From Lachnospiraceae bacterium (GTDB lineage: Bacteria > Bacillota > Clostridia > Lachnospirales > Lachnospiraceae), in contig JAFRCB010000291.1 of assembly GCA_017404585.1 (NCBI GenBank), positions 1 to 13,312 of the forward strand: a stretch of 13,312 nucleotides of DNA, given 5' to 3'. This document shows positions 6,625-13,312 of this stretch, in pieces. The position numbers were made by a program, and so were the translations under genes. Each line of letters opens with the position of its first letter. Position 1 is the first letter of the stretch. Under the pieces are notes generated by a model. It saw only the letters and a list, made by a program, of their open reading frames with translations, ran no database searches and was not told the DNA's origin.

Positions 6625-6644
6625 GCTACAGGAGTTTTACGAAC

Positions 6645-7064
6645 ATGAAAATCGGATTTACCGAGATCATAGTTATTTTTATTGTCGCTTTGATCGTTAT
6701 CGGTCCGGATAAGCTTCCCTATTATGCGAGAAAGCTCGGTGCCGGGCTCAGAGAGTTCCGCAAAGCGACGGATGATATGACGAAAGATATCAGGGAGAGC
6801 GTTGTTGAACCGCTTGAGGAGGCGCAGAAGCCGATCCGGGAAGCGATGGAACCTTTTGAACAGCTTGACAGGGACGTGAGAAATAATTTTAAAGAGACCA
6901 GCGATTCCCTGAATAATATAGGTAAAGTCAAAAAGCCGGACAAAGCCGCAGATGAAATAAAGGCTGATAAAGATACGGCAGCTTCGGCTGTGAATGAAAA
7001 CGCGGAAAAATCTGCAAATGAAGATCCTGCGGAAGAAATACCGGAAGACATATTTGCAGATTGA
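6645..7064 (+). CDS. Twin-arginine translocase TatB-like subunit
   Basis: This encodes a 139-residue protein of the TatA/B/Hcf106 family. An N-terminal membrane helix (about residues 3-20) contains the early Glu7 in IGFTE. It is followed by a GPDKLP hinge (20-25), an amphipathic helix (YYARKLGAGLREF) and a long charged, helical then acidic tail. The early Glu, the GP..LP hinge and the long tail are closer to TatB than to TatA, but family boundaries are blurred and automated annotation may call it TatA. In the TatB role it would bind TatC and receive folded twin-arginine substrates at the membrane. AGGAG at 6630-6634 precedes ATG 6645 by ten bases. It heads the tatB-tatA-tatC cluster behind a strong promoter. 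Confidence 0.78.
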   Translation: MKIGFTEIIVIFIVALIVIGPDKLPYYARKLGAGLREFRKATDDMTKDIRESVVEPLEEAQKPIREAMEPFEQLDRDVRNNFKETSDSLNNIGKVKKPDKAADEIKADKDTAASAVNENAEKSANEDPAEEIPEDIFAD

Positions 7065-7108
7065 TACTGACACTATAAACGAAGGCATCTGAGAGGAGGA
7101 AGTGGCTT

Positions 7109-7279
7109 ATGCGAATCGGACCGCAGGAACTATTGATCGTTCTGGTCATTGTCATCATCATTTTCGGCCCGACACAGATCCCGAAACTGACAAAAATGTT
7201 CGGGAAGAGTGTAAAGGGTTTCCGGGACGGTATGGCAGAAGACGAGGAATCTAAGAGCGATGGCGACGGAAACCAATAA
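7109..7279 (+). CDS. tatA: Twin-arginine translocase TatA (56 aa)
   Basis: This small gene is easily missed. It encodes 56 residues: MRIGPQEL, then a hydrophobic helix (about residues 8-20), the FGPTQIP hinge (19-25), an amphipathic helix (KLTKMFGKSVKGFRD) and a short acidic tail. GPQEL and FGP..IP are typical of Gram-positive TatA, which oligomerises to form the protein-conducting element of the Tat pathway. GAGGAGGA at 7093-7100 precedes ATG 7109 by eight bases. The end overlaps the start of tatC by 20 bases in another frame, which suggests translational coupling. It follows the TatB-like gene by 44 bases. Confidence 0.9.
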   Translation: MRIGPQELLIVLVIVIIIFGPTQIPKLTKMFGKSVKGFRDGMAEDEESKSDGDGNQ

Positions 7280-8015
7280 GGAGGCAGAGCGGACGGACAA
7301 CGGAGGAAGCATGCCTCTCACCGGACATCTGCGGGAGATGCGGAACAGGATCATCATCTGCATTGTCCTGTTTGTCGTCGGCTTTGCCGTCAGCCTCACA
7401 TGCGCGCCCAGGATCGTGACTTTGCTCACTGAGCTGGGAACGAGGTGTAATTATACATTTGTTTATATAGCGCCTCAGGAACTGCTCATGTCGTATTTCA
7501 CTATCGCTTTTGTCGGCGGACTGGTAGTCGCGGCGCCGACAATAGGTTATGAGGCATACGCATTCTGCAGTCCAGGCCTTACAAAGCGGGAGCGTCTTTA
7601 TTTTTCTCTCGCTATGGTATTCGGGCTTATCTGTTTTGCGGCGGGGGTGGCATTTGCCTATTTCCTTATCATGCCGTTCATGCTGAATTTCCTTATTTCC
7701 TTCAGTTTTGATGTGAATGTCACGGACTCGATCAGCATAGGAGAGTACCTGAATTTTCTTTTGACCGTGTTCCTGATTTTCGGCGTGGTTTTCGAACTTC
7801 CCGTTGTCTCGGTCATTCTGACGAGGCTCGGGGTCATCAGGGCGGAGTGGCTTGTCAAAGCAAGAAAGGTCATGATCGTCGTGATTTTCTTTATCGCGGC
7901 AGTCATCACCCCGCCGGATGTTGTTTCTCAGGTTATGGTTGCTGTTCCGATGATCTGTCTGTACGAAATCAGCATATGGCTGAGCAGGCTGACGAGGCGC
8001 AGGGATTTGGAATAA
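7260..8015 (+). CDS. tatC: Sec-independent protein translocase TatC
   Basis: This encodes a 251-residue membrane protein with about six hydrophobic segments, the receptor for twin-arginine signal peptides. Motifs seen are GHLREMRNR (residues 22-30), the family's HLxELRxR signature; APQELLMSYF after the first periplasmic loop; and VFELPVV around 180, containing the conserved Glu of the fourth helix region. The length is normal. The start at 7260 lies inside tatA. An in-frame ATG at 7311 has GGAGGA only three bases upstream (7302-7307) and would still leave the whole conserved domain, so either start is possible. The gene ends the Tat cluster; a GGATCC-GCAA-GGATCC hairpin follows. Confidence 0.93.
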   Translation: MATETNKEAERTDNGGSMPLTGHLREMRNRIIICIVLFVVGFAVSLTCAPRIVTLLTELGTRCNYTFVYIAPQELLMSYFTIAFVGGLVVAAPTIGYEAYAFCSPGLTKRERLYFSLAMVFGLICFAAGVAFAYFLIMPFMLNFLISFSFDVNVTDSISIGEYLNFLLTVFLIFGVVFELPVVSVILTRLGVIRAEWLVKARKVMIVVIFFIAAVITPPDVVSQVMVAVPMICLYEISIWLSRLTRRRDLE

Positions 8016-8038
8016 GCATCATAATAAAGATGACACGA

Positions 8039-8068
8039 GGATCCGCAAGGATCCGAGAGCAGATTTTT
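8039..8068 (+). terminator. Possible weak terminator between tatC and rnfC
   Basis: GGATCC (8039-8044) and GGATCC (8049-8054) pair around a GCAA tetraloop, and five T come at 8064-8068, nine bases further on. The stem is only six pairs and the T-run is distant, so termination would be partial at most. Confidence 0.3.
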
Positions 8069-8108
8069 GCAGCATTATTACTTGTAACTATCATGAAAGG
8101 ACAAACGT

Positions 8109-9458
8109 ATGGGCATTTATTCATTCAGAGGAGGAGTCCATCCGAAGGGCTATAAGGAGCTGACAGCCGATAAGCCGCTGGTGGAATACCTCCCCAAGGG
8201 GGAGTTGGTCTTCCCGCTGAGTCAGCACCTTGGCAAGCCGGCCATTCCTGTCGTGAAGAGGAATGATCTGGTCAAAGTCGGTCAGCTGATAGCGAAAGCG
8301 GACGGATTTATCTCCGCAAATATCCACTCATCCGTATCCGGCAAGGTGAAAATTATTGAGCACAGACCCAATAACGCCGGAATCATGGGCGAGTCGATTG
8401 TTATCATCAACGATGGGGAGTACACACCTTTCGAGGGAGTCGGGGAGAAGACCGACTATGAAACACTCACACCTCGCGAAATAATCGACAAGGTCAAAGA
8501 GGCAGGTATTGTAGGTCTCGGCGGCGCCGGATTCCCGACATATGTCAAGCTTATGCCGCAGAAACCGGAAGATATTCGCTGGATCGTAGCGAACGGCGCT
8601 GAGTGCGAGCCCGGCATCACCTGCGACGACCGCCTGATGCAGGAGAATCCGGAGCAGATCGTAGAAGGTCTCAAGATTGTTCTCCGCATATTCCCGACCG
8701 CCAAGGCAGTGATCGCGATCGAGACAAATAAGCCGAAGGCTATTGAATCCATGAGACGCGCTGTCGGCAATGATCCCAGATTCGAGATTCTTGAGCTCAA
8801 GGTCAAGTATCCGCAGGGCGGTGAGCGAAATCTCGTCCACGCTGTATCCGGCCAGTATATGGAATCGGGTGCACTGCCGGCAAGCCTCGGAGTCATCGTT
8901 GACAACGTTGCCACCCTTGCGGCTATCTATAAGGCGGTTGCCCTCAACACTCCGCTTTATGAGCGCGGGCTGACAGTTACGGGCGACGGCGCTTCTGATC
9001 CGGGCAACTATATCGTGAAGTTCGGAACATTGGCCTCCGAGTTCGTGAACGATGACGAAGGTCTCAAGCCGGGCACCAAGAAAATCATCCTCGGTGGACC
9101 GATGATGGGTGTCGCGATCCCGAATACGGATGTTCCGCTCGAGAAGAGGAACAATGCTCTGACATGCTTCCTCGAGGATGACGTTGAAAAAGCTCAGCAG
9201 AAACTTACCAATTGTATCCGCTGCGGCAAATGCATCCGCGTGTGCCCGCTCGGACTCTATCCGCAGATGATGGCGGAAGCGGCAGAGAGGAAAGACTATG
9301 AGCGCTTCATCAAAGTTCATGGTCTCGACTGCATCCAGTGCGGAACCTGCAACTACGCATGTCCCGCAAAGCGTCCGCTGACTCAGTTATTTAAACAGAT
9401 GAAACCGGCAGCTATGATGTACCAGAGAGCAAAGGCAGCAAAGGAGGGCAAGAAATGA
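8109..9458 (+). CDS. rnfC: Rnf complex subunit RnfC (NADH-side Fe-S/flavin subunit)
   Basis: This encodes the 449-residue peripheral, cytosolic-face subunit of the Rnf complex, where NAD+ is reduced or NADH oxidised. Domains in order: N-terminal RnfC barrel-like region (GGVHP at residues 8-12); Rossmann-like nucleotide region with GLGGAGFPT (136-144) and ANGAECEPGI (161-170); YPQGGE (234-239); then two [4Fe-4S] sites with Cys369/372/375/379 and Cys408/411/414/418, each CxxCxxCxxxC. AAAGGA at 8096-8101 precedes ATG 8109. The stop overlaps the start of the next gene by four bases (ATGA), so translation is coupled. The length is usual for clostridial RnfC. The operon order C-DG-E-A-B supports the call. 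Confidence 0.95.
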   Translation: MGIYSFRGGVHPKGYKELTADKPLVEYLPKGELVFPLSQHLGKPAIPVVKRNDLVKVGQLIAKADGFISANIHSSVSGKVKIIEHRPNNAGIMGESIVIINDGEYTPFEGVGEKTDYETLTPREIIDKVKEAGIVGLGGAGFPTYVKLMPQKPEDIRWIVANGAECEPGITCDDRLMQENPEQIVEGLKIVLRIFPTAKAVIAIETNKPKAIESMRRAVGNDPRFEILELKVKYPQGGERNLVHAVSGQYMESGALPASLGVIVDNVATLAAIYKAVALNTPLYERGLTVTGDGASDPGNYIVKFGTLASEFVNDDEGLKPGTKKIILGGPMMGVAIPNTDVPLEKRNNALTCFLEDDVEKAQQKLTNCIRCGKCIRVCPLGLYPQMMAEAAERKDYERFIKVHGLDCIQCGTCNYACPAKRPLTQLFKQMKPAAMMYQRAKAAKEGKK

Positions 9459-11065
9459 GTACAATCGGAAAAGATAGTACATTAAAGCATGTATCCTCCT
9501 CGCCGCATCTTCGCGATTCGATCACGACCGGCGGAGTCATGATTAATGTCATCATCGGACTTATCCCGCTCACGATCGTCGGAATCGGCCACTTCGGCCT
9601 CAGTTCCGCCGTTGTCATCATCGCAAGTATTCTTTCCTGCATGGTGACAGAATATGTTTTTGATCTGATCTGCCACAGGCCGAACACGCTCTATGACTGT
9701 TCAGCCATTCTGACAGGTCTCCTTATGGCTCTCTGCCTGCCGCCGAGGGCTCCGATTTACTGCGCGGTAGCAGGTGGTGTCTTCGCCATTCTGTTCGGCA
9801 AATGCTTCTTCGGAGGCCTTGGCCAGAACTTCATGAATCCGGCCCTGGCAGGCCGCGCGTTCCTGCTGATCTCTTTCGGCAAGGTCATGACTGACTACAG
9901 CTACGATGCAGTCACCGGCGCTACCCCGCTCGCTGTCCTCGGCAACGGCGGTTCCGTCAATGTGCTCCGCATGTTCCTCGGACTTGAGATGGGTCACATC
10001 GGCGCCAGCGTGATCTGCATCATTATCGGCGGTATCTGGCTGATTGTATCCGACACGATCAGCTGGGAGATCCCGGTATCCAGTATCATAAGTTTCATCA
10101 TTTTCATGGCTGCCTTCGGCGAGAAGGGCATGGACCCGATGTTCATTGCGGCACATATCTGCGGCGGCGGCTTCATGCTCGGCGCGTTCTTCATGGCGAC
10201 AGACCCCGTCACATCACCGATGACATGGTCCGGGCAGATGATCTTCGGATGCCTTTACGGCTTCCTGTCCGCTATCTTCAGATGCTTCGGCAGCATGGCT
10301 GACAGCTCGACCTATGCTATCATCATAGCTAACCTCGCTGTTCCGCTGATCGACCTCATGCCTGTCCCGCAGCCGTTCGGAATCGGCAAGAAGGGCGCAA
10401 GCGTGATCCCGAGCGTCGAGGAGATGAATGCTCCTAAGAAGAGCGGCATCGCGGTTCCGCCTTCGGCTATCGTCCTGACTCTCATCACAGTCGTCGCGGG
10501 CGGCGGTCTTGCCTGTGTCAACATGATGACAGCCGACCGTATCGCCGAGAATAATCTTGCCAAGGCTCTCGCGGCTTATGAGGCAGTTGTTCCGGCAGCG
10601 GATACATTTGAATACGACGATGCGGTCACCGCGCAGATCGAGGAGATGAAGGCAGCCGGCTATTATGCTGACGGCGCTTTCGGAAAGGCATTTATTAATG
10701 AGGCTGTTCAGGCAGTCGATGCCTCCGGCAATATAGTAGGTTATGCCATCAACTGTTCAAGTATGGAAGGCTATGACGGAGAGATCGCTCTGTCCGTCGG
10801 TTTCGACACAGAGGGAACAGTTATCGGTATCTCCTTCACGACCCTCACTGAGACAGCAGGTATGGGTATGCTTGTAGACACAGACGACTGGAAAGCCCAG
10901 TTCGCGAATGTCAAGGTGGACAGCTTCACCCTCAACAAGGCCGGAGGATCCACAGCGGACAATGAGATCGACTCCATCTCCGGCGCGTCCACAACAAGCG
11001 GCGCTGTCGTCAATGCGGTCAATGCAGCTATCGACTTCTATAACAATTATCTGATCGCAGGGTAA
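9455..11065 (+). CDS. Fused RnfD-RnfG subunit of the Rnf complex
   Basis: This encodes a single 536-residue protein with two Rnf subunits in line. Residues 1 to about 315 are RnfD, a multi-pass membrane protein; its covalent-FMN motif is DAVTGAT (151-157), with Thr157 the expected acceptor. A linker of about 20 residues follows. From about 335 comes RnfG: one membrane helix (VLTLITVVAGGG), an extracytoplasmic flavin domain with ETAGMG (466-471), and a C-terminal motif DSISGAS (506-512). Thr is usual at the last position, but here it is Ser512. The frame is open throughout, with no internal stop or good internal ribosome binding site at the junction. It overlaps rnfC by four bases, and the next gene starts 11 bases after it. 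Both halves would carry FMN attached by ApbE, which is not in the window. Confidence 0.93.
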   Translation: MSTIGKDSTLKHVSSSPHLRDSITTGGVMINVIIGLIPLTIVGIGHFGLSSAVVIIASILSCMVTEYVFDLICHRPNTLYDCSAILTGLLMALCLPPRAPIYCAVAGGVFAILFGKCFFGGLGQNFMNPALAGRAFLLISFGKVMTDYSYDAVTGATPLAVLGNGGSVNVLRMFLGLEMGHIGASVICIIIGGIWLIVSDTISWEIPVSSIISFIIFMAAFGEKGMDPMFIAAHICGGGFMLGAFFMATDPVTSPMTWSGQMIFGCLYGFLSAIFRCFGSMADSSTYAIIIANLAVPLIDLMPVPQPFGIGKKGASVIPSVEEMNAPKKSGIAVPPSAIVLTLITVVAGGGLACVNMMTADRIAENNLAKALAAYEAVVPAADTFEYDDAVTAQIEEMKAAGYYADGAFGKAFINEAVQAVDASGNIVGYAINCSSMEGYDGEIALSVGFDTEGTVIGISFTTLTETAGMGMLVDTDDWKAQFANVKVDSFTLNKAGGSTADNEIDSISGASTTSGAVVNAVNAAIDFYNNYLIAG

Positions 11066-11076
11066 GGAGGGCAGTT

Positions 11077-11766
11077 GTGAATAATTATACAGAACGCATT
11101 TACAACGGTATCGTCAAGGAAAACCCCGTCTTTATCATGATGCTCGGTATGTGCCCGGCGCTGGCTGTCACTACGTCAGTTACAAATGCCATCGGCATGG
11201 GCGCGTCGACGATCGCCGTTCTGGTCATTTCCAATATCGTTATCTCCCTCGTCCGCAATATTATCCCGGATGAGGTCCGTCTGCCGGCATTCATCGTCAT
11301 CGTGGCATCCTTCGTCACGATCGTGCAGCTGGTCATGCAGGCATACTTCGTAGCTATCAATGATGCTCTCGGCGTATATATTCCGCTTATTGTTGTCAAC
11401 TGCATCATACTCGGTCGTGCCGAGGCGTACGCTTCCAAGAACGGACCGGTAGAGTCCGCGATGGACGGTATCGGCATGGGTCTCGGATTTACGGTAGGTA
11501 TCATTGCGATCGCGTTCTTCCGTGAGCTGTTCGGCGCAGGTACACTCTGCGGTATACAGATCATGCCGTCCTTCTACAAGCCGATCGACCTTCTGGTCAA
11601 GGCTCCGGGCGCGTTCCTTATTCTCGGTCTCATCGTTATGTTCATGAATGCGATGAGCATTCAGACCCGTGCAAATGATCTTGTTGACGGCGGATGCGAC
11701 GGCAGCTGCGCGACGTGCGCTGCGGCAACGAAAGAAAACTGCGATAAGAAGGAGGCGAAAGCATAA
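11077..11766 (+). CDS. rnfE: Rnf complex subunit RnfE, with a cysteine-rich C-terminal tail
   Basis: This encodes a 229-residue multi-pass membrane protein, partner of RnfA. Together they form the membrane core that carries electrons across and is thought to drive ion transport. Cys26 (GMCPALA) and Cys109 (VVNCIILGRAE) match the conserved cysteines that, with those of RnfA, hold a [2Fe-2S] cluster inside the membrane. After the last helix the protein adds a hydrophilic tail (about 204-229) with Cys207, Cys211, Cys214 and Cys222, not needed for the core fold. Translation begins at GTG 11077, preceded by AAGGAGGG (11064-11071). The stop codon overlaps the rnfA start by one base. Confidence 0.94.
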   Translation: MNNYTERIYNGIVKENPVFIMMLGMCPALAVTTSVTNAIGMGASTIAVLVISNIVISLVRNIIPDEVRLPAFIVIVASFVTIVQLVMQAYFVAINDALGVYIPLIVVNCIILGRAEAYASKNGPVESAMDGIGMGLGFTVGIIAIAFFRELFGAGTLCGIQIMPSFYKPIDLLVKAPGAFLILGLIVMFMNAMSIQTRANDLVDGGCDGSCATCAAATKENCDKKEAKA

Positions 11767-12347
11767 TGGAAAAAACGTCTCTCTTTATGATTATTATTAC
11801 GGCAGCCCTTGTCAATAACGTCGTCCTCAGCCAGTTCCTCGGAATTTGTTCTTTCCTCGGCGTTTCCAACAAGATCAAGACTTCGGCTTCTCTCGGCGGC
11901 GCGGTCATCTTCGTTATCACGATCGCTTCCGCGGTAGCCAATCTTCTGTACACATTCATCCTGAAGCCGTTCGGCCTCGATTACCTGCAGACGATCGTTT
12001 TCATCATCGTCATTGCAGCCCTGGTCCAGGTCGTTGAGATGTTCCTGAAAAAGACATCTCCGGCACTCTATACAGCGCTCGGCATCTACCTCCCGCTGAT
12101 CACTACGAACTGCGCGGTCCTCGGTGTTGCCCTGAACAACGTAAGTGACGGTTACAACTTTATCGAAAGTATCATTTCCGGTTTCGGTACCGGTGTGGGT
12201 TACACGATCGCGATCGTCCTTCTCGCCGGTATCCGTGAGAAGATGGAGGCGAACGACATCCCCGCCCCGATCAAGGGAGCTCCGCTTGTTCTCTTTGCCG
12301 CTACGCTGATGGGAATGGCTTTCTTCGGATTCAGTACGCTTAGCTAA
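11766..12347 (+). CDS. rnfA: Rnf complex subunit RnfA
   Basis: This encodes a 193-residue membrane protein, paralogous to RnfE but in inverted topology. Cys28 (LGICSFLG) and Cys116 (TTNCAVLG) are the expected ligands of the intramembrane [2Fe-2S] cluster shared with RnfE. About six hydrophobic helices span the length, which is normal for the family. The ATG at 11766 shares its A with the rnfE stop, and AAGGAGG (11749-11755) lies ten bases upstream inside rnfE, giving coupled translation. rnfB starts 11 bases after the stop. Confidence 0.96.
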   Translation: MEKTSLFMIIITAALVNNVVLSQFLGICSFLGVSNKIKTSASLGGAVIFVITIASAVANLLYTFILKPFGLDYLQTIVFIIVIAALVQVVEMFLKKTSPALYTALGIYLPLITTNCAVLGVALNNVSDGYNFIESIISGFGTGVGYTIAIVLLAGIREKMEANDIPAPIKGAPLVLFAATLMGMAFFGFSTLS

Positions 12348-12358
12348 GGAGGCAGGTC

Positions 12359-13177
12359 ATGAGTGGAAGTGCATTATTAATTATTACTATTATCCTGCTT
12401 GCCGTCGTATCATTCCTTGTAGGTGTCATGCTCGTGTTCACCGGCAATAAGTTCAAGGTTGAGGTCGATCCCAAGGAGACCGCAGTTCGCGGATGCCTCC
12501 CGGGCAACAACTGCGGCGCCTGCGGTTATCCCGGCTGTGACGGTCTTGCTGCCGCCATCGCGAAGGGCGACGCTCCGGTCAACAAGTGTCCGGTCGGCGG
12601 CGCTGCTGTCGCTGAGAAAATCTCTGCGATCATGGGCGTCGAGGCAGGTTCGATCGACAAAAAAGTAGCCTTCGTCAAGTGCTCAGGCACATGCGAGAAG
12701 GCATATGACAATGCCAACTACATCGGTATCAACAGCTGCGGTGCCGCAGCCGCGATCCCCGGCAAGGGAACAAAGATGTGCCAGACCGGATGTCTCGGTC
12801 TCGGCGAGTGTGTATCGGTATGTGAGTTCGACGCGATCCACATCGTGGACGGCATCGCAAAGGTCGACCGCACGAAGTGTGTCGGCTGCGGCAAGTGCGC
12901 GAGTGTCTGCCCGCAGCATCTGATCGAGATTATTCCGGACAAGCAGATCTATGCCGTTGCGTGTGCAAGCCAGGAGAAGGGCAAGGCGACAAAGGCACAG
13001 TGCGCTGCCGGCTGCATCGGCTGCAAGGCCTGCACGCTTGTCTGCGATAACAACTCGATCAAGGTCGAGGACAACATTGCCCACATCAACTACGCAACGT
13101 GTGTACAGTGCGGCAAGTGCGCGTCCAAGTGTCCGGCTAAGGTCATTATCACAAGGCGCGAGGCAGAGACTGCCTGA
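12359..13177 (+). CDS. rnfB: Rnf complex subunit RnfB (polyferredoxin, ferredoxin entry point)
   Basis: This encodes the 272-residue subunit that accepts electrons from reduced ferredoxin. One N-terminal membrane helix (about residues 5-27) anchors it. The RnfB-type Fe-S domain follows with GNNCGACGYPGC (49-60) and Cys77. Further cysteine groups are Cys108/112/127, Cys141/145/151/155, Cys174/177/180/184, Cys215/219/222/225/229 and Cys248/251/254/258. I count 26 cysteines, enough for about six [4Fe-4S] clusters, as in other clostridial RnfB. AAGGAGG at 12347-12353 precedes ATG 12359. It is the last rnf gene; no terminator is seen after it, and a foreign-looking fragment begins within 20 bases. 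Confidence 0.95.
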   Translation: MSGSALLIITIILLAVVSFLVGVMLVFTGNKFKVEVDPKETAVRGCLPGNNCGACGYPGCDGLAAAIAKGDAPVNKCPVGGAAVAEKISAIMGVEAGSIDKKVAFVKCSGTCEKAYDNANYIGINSCGAAAAIPGKGTKMCQTGCLGLGECVSVCEFDAIHIVDGIAKVDRTKCVGCGKCASVCPQHLIEIIPDKQIYAVACASQEKGKATKAQCAAGCIGCKACTLVCDNNSIKVEDNIAHINYATCVQCGKCASKCPAKVIITRREAETA

Positions 13178-13194
13178 TTCTAAAAACAGTACAG

Positions 13195-13312
13195 ATGCAG
13201 GACGGAATATTGACGCATAATCATCCAAGCGGATCAACCTTCAGCGATGCAGACATTGACCTGTTAGTCAGAAGCGGATTGAAAGAGATCCGTGCAACGT
13301 CAGCAAACCGAA
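13195..13312 (+). pseudogene. Fragment of an HNHPSG (JAB-like, phage head protein-type) domain, cut by the window end
   Basis: From ATG 13195 the frame encodes MQDGILTHNHPSGSTFSDAD and continues (IDLLVRSGLKEIRATSANR) to the window end. The H-x-H-P-S-G...F-S-x-x-D pattern resembles the C-terminal metal-binding region found in some phage head-morphogenesis or minor structural proteins and toxin-like proteins, and more distantly RadC/JAMM (where seven rather than six residues separate the second His from the Ser). In such proteins this region normally follows a long N-terminal part. Here it starts 18 bases after the rnfB stop with no ribosome binding site, so it is probably a 5'-truncated remnant, though the real 3' extent is outside the window. 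Confidence 0.5.

Noticed and set aside
6541..6644. Known riboswitch (TPP, fluoride, Moco, ZTP) in the Tat leader
   Set aside because: None of the conserved core sequences of these classes could be matched; only simple hairpins are present.
8067..8094. Promoter-like TTGCAG and TATCAT before rnfC
   Set aside because: Transcription would start inside or after the rnfC ribosome binding site, so it cannot serve as the normal rnf promoter.
8328..9320. Minus-strand open frame of 330 codons opposite rnfC
   Set aside because: It is an antisense shadow of a strongly codon-biased gene with intact Fe-S motifs; its product shows no recognisable domain.
10380..10480. RnfD-RnfG fusion as a frameshift artefact
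   Set aside because: The linker reads as ordinary hydrophilic coding sequence, both halves stay in one frame, and no ribosome binding site with a start codon suits a separate rnfG. Reads would still be needed for proof.

Overview
The window looks like chromosomal DNA of an anaerobic clostridial bacterium (Bacillota, class Clostridia; I cannot fix the family). The reasons are the strong AGGAGG-type ribosome binding sites before nearly every gene, an Rnf operon in the clostridial order C-D-G-E-A-B, a clostridial-type DeoC, and a TadZ-like protein of a kind I associate with Lachnospiraceae and relatives. All supported genes are on the + strand, in several transcription units. No tRNA, rRNA, CRISPR array or intact insertion sequence was seen.

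Layout. (1) 109-1509 encodes an AGCS-family sodium:alanine/glycine symporter behind a structured leader. (2) 1666-1917 encodes an unrecognised 83-residue protein, followed by an unusually long stem-loop terminator. (3) 2225-3762 is a two-gene unit with its own promoter and terminator: a type IV prepilin (A24) peptidase and a TadZ/CpaE-like protein with a receiver-like N-terminus and a degenerate P-loop ATPase domain. The rest of a Tad/Flp pilus locus is not here. (4) 3903-5300 encodes a 465-residue helical protein that resembles the internal insertion region of very large DUF4011/DUF3320-type SF1 helicases, without any helicase motif. (5) 5388-6387 carries deoC (deoxyribose-phosphate aldolase) and a 79-residue membrane-anchored acidic protein. 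(6) 6645-8015, behind a near-perfect consensus promoter, is a Tat export cassette: a TatB-like protein, a 56-residue TatA that is easily missed, and TatC. (7) 8109-13177 is a complete Rnf operon: rnfC, a fused rnfD-rnfG, rnfE, rnfA and rnfB. Rnf couples ferredoxin:NAD+ electron transfer to Na+ or H+ pumping. (8) The last ~115 bases hold the start of an HNHPSG-type (JAB-like, phage-head-protein-like) coding fragment directly after rnfB, cut by the window end and apparently lacking its own 5' part.

How the genes fit together. Rnf would build the ion gradient and reduce NAD+ from ferredoxin. The AGCS symporter could spend a Na+ gradient on amino-acid uptake, which makes Na+ energetics a plausible shared theme. 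Tat would export folded, possibly cofactor-bearing, proteins. The most notable points are the RnfD-RnfG fusion with a Ser at the expected RnfG flavin-acceptor position, the cysteine-rich tail of RnfE, the stand-alone helicase-insertion-like gene, and the abrupt mobile-element-like fragment at the right edge.
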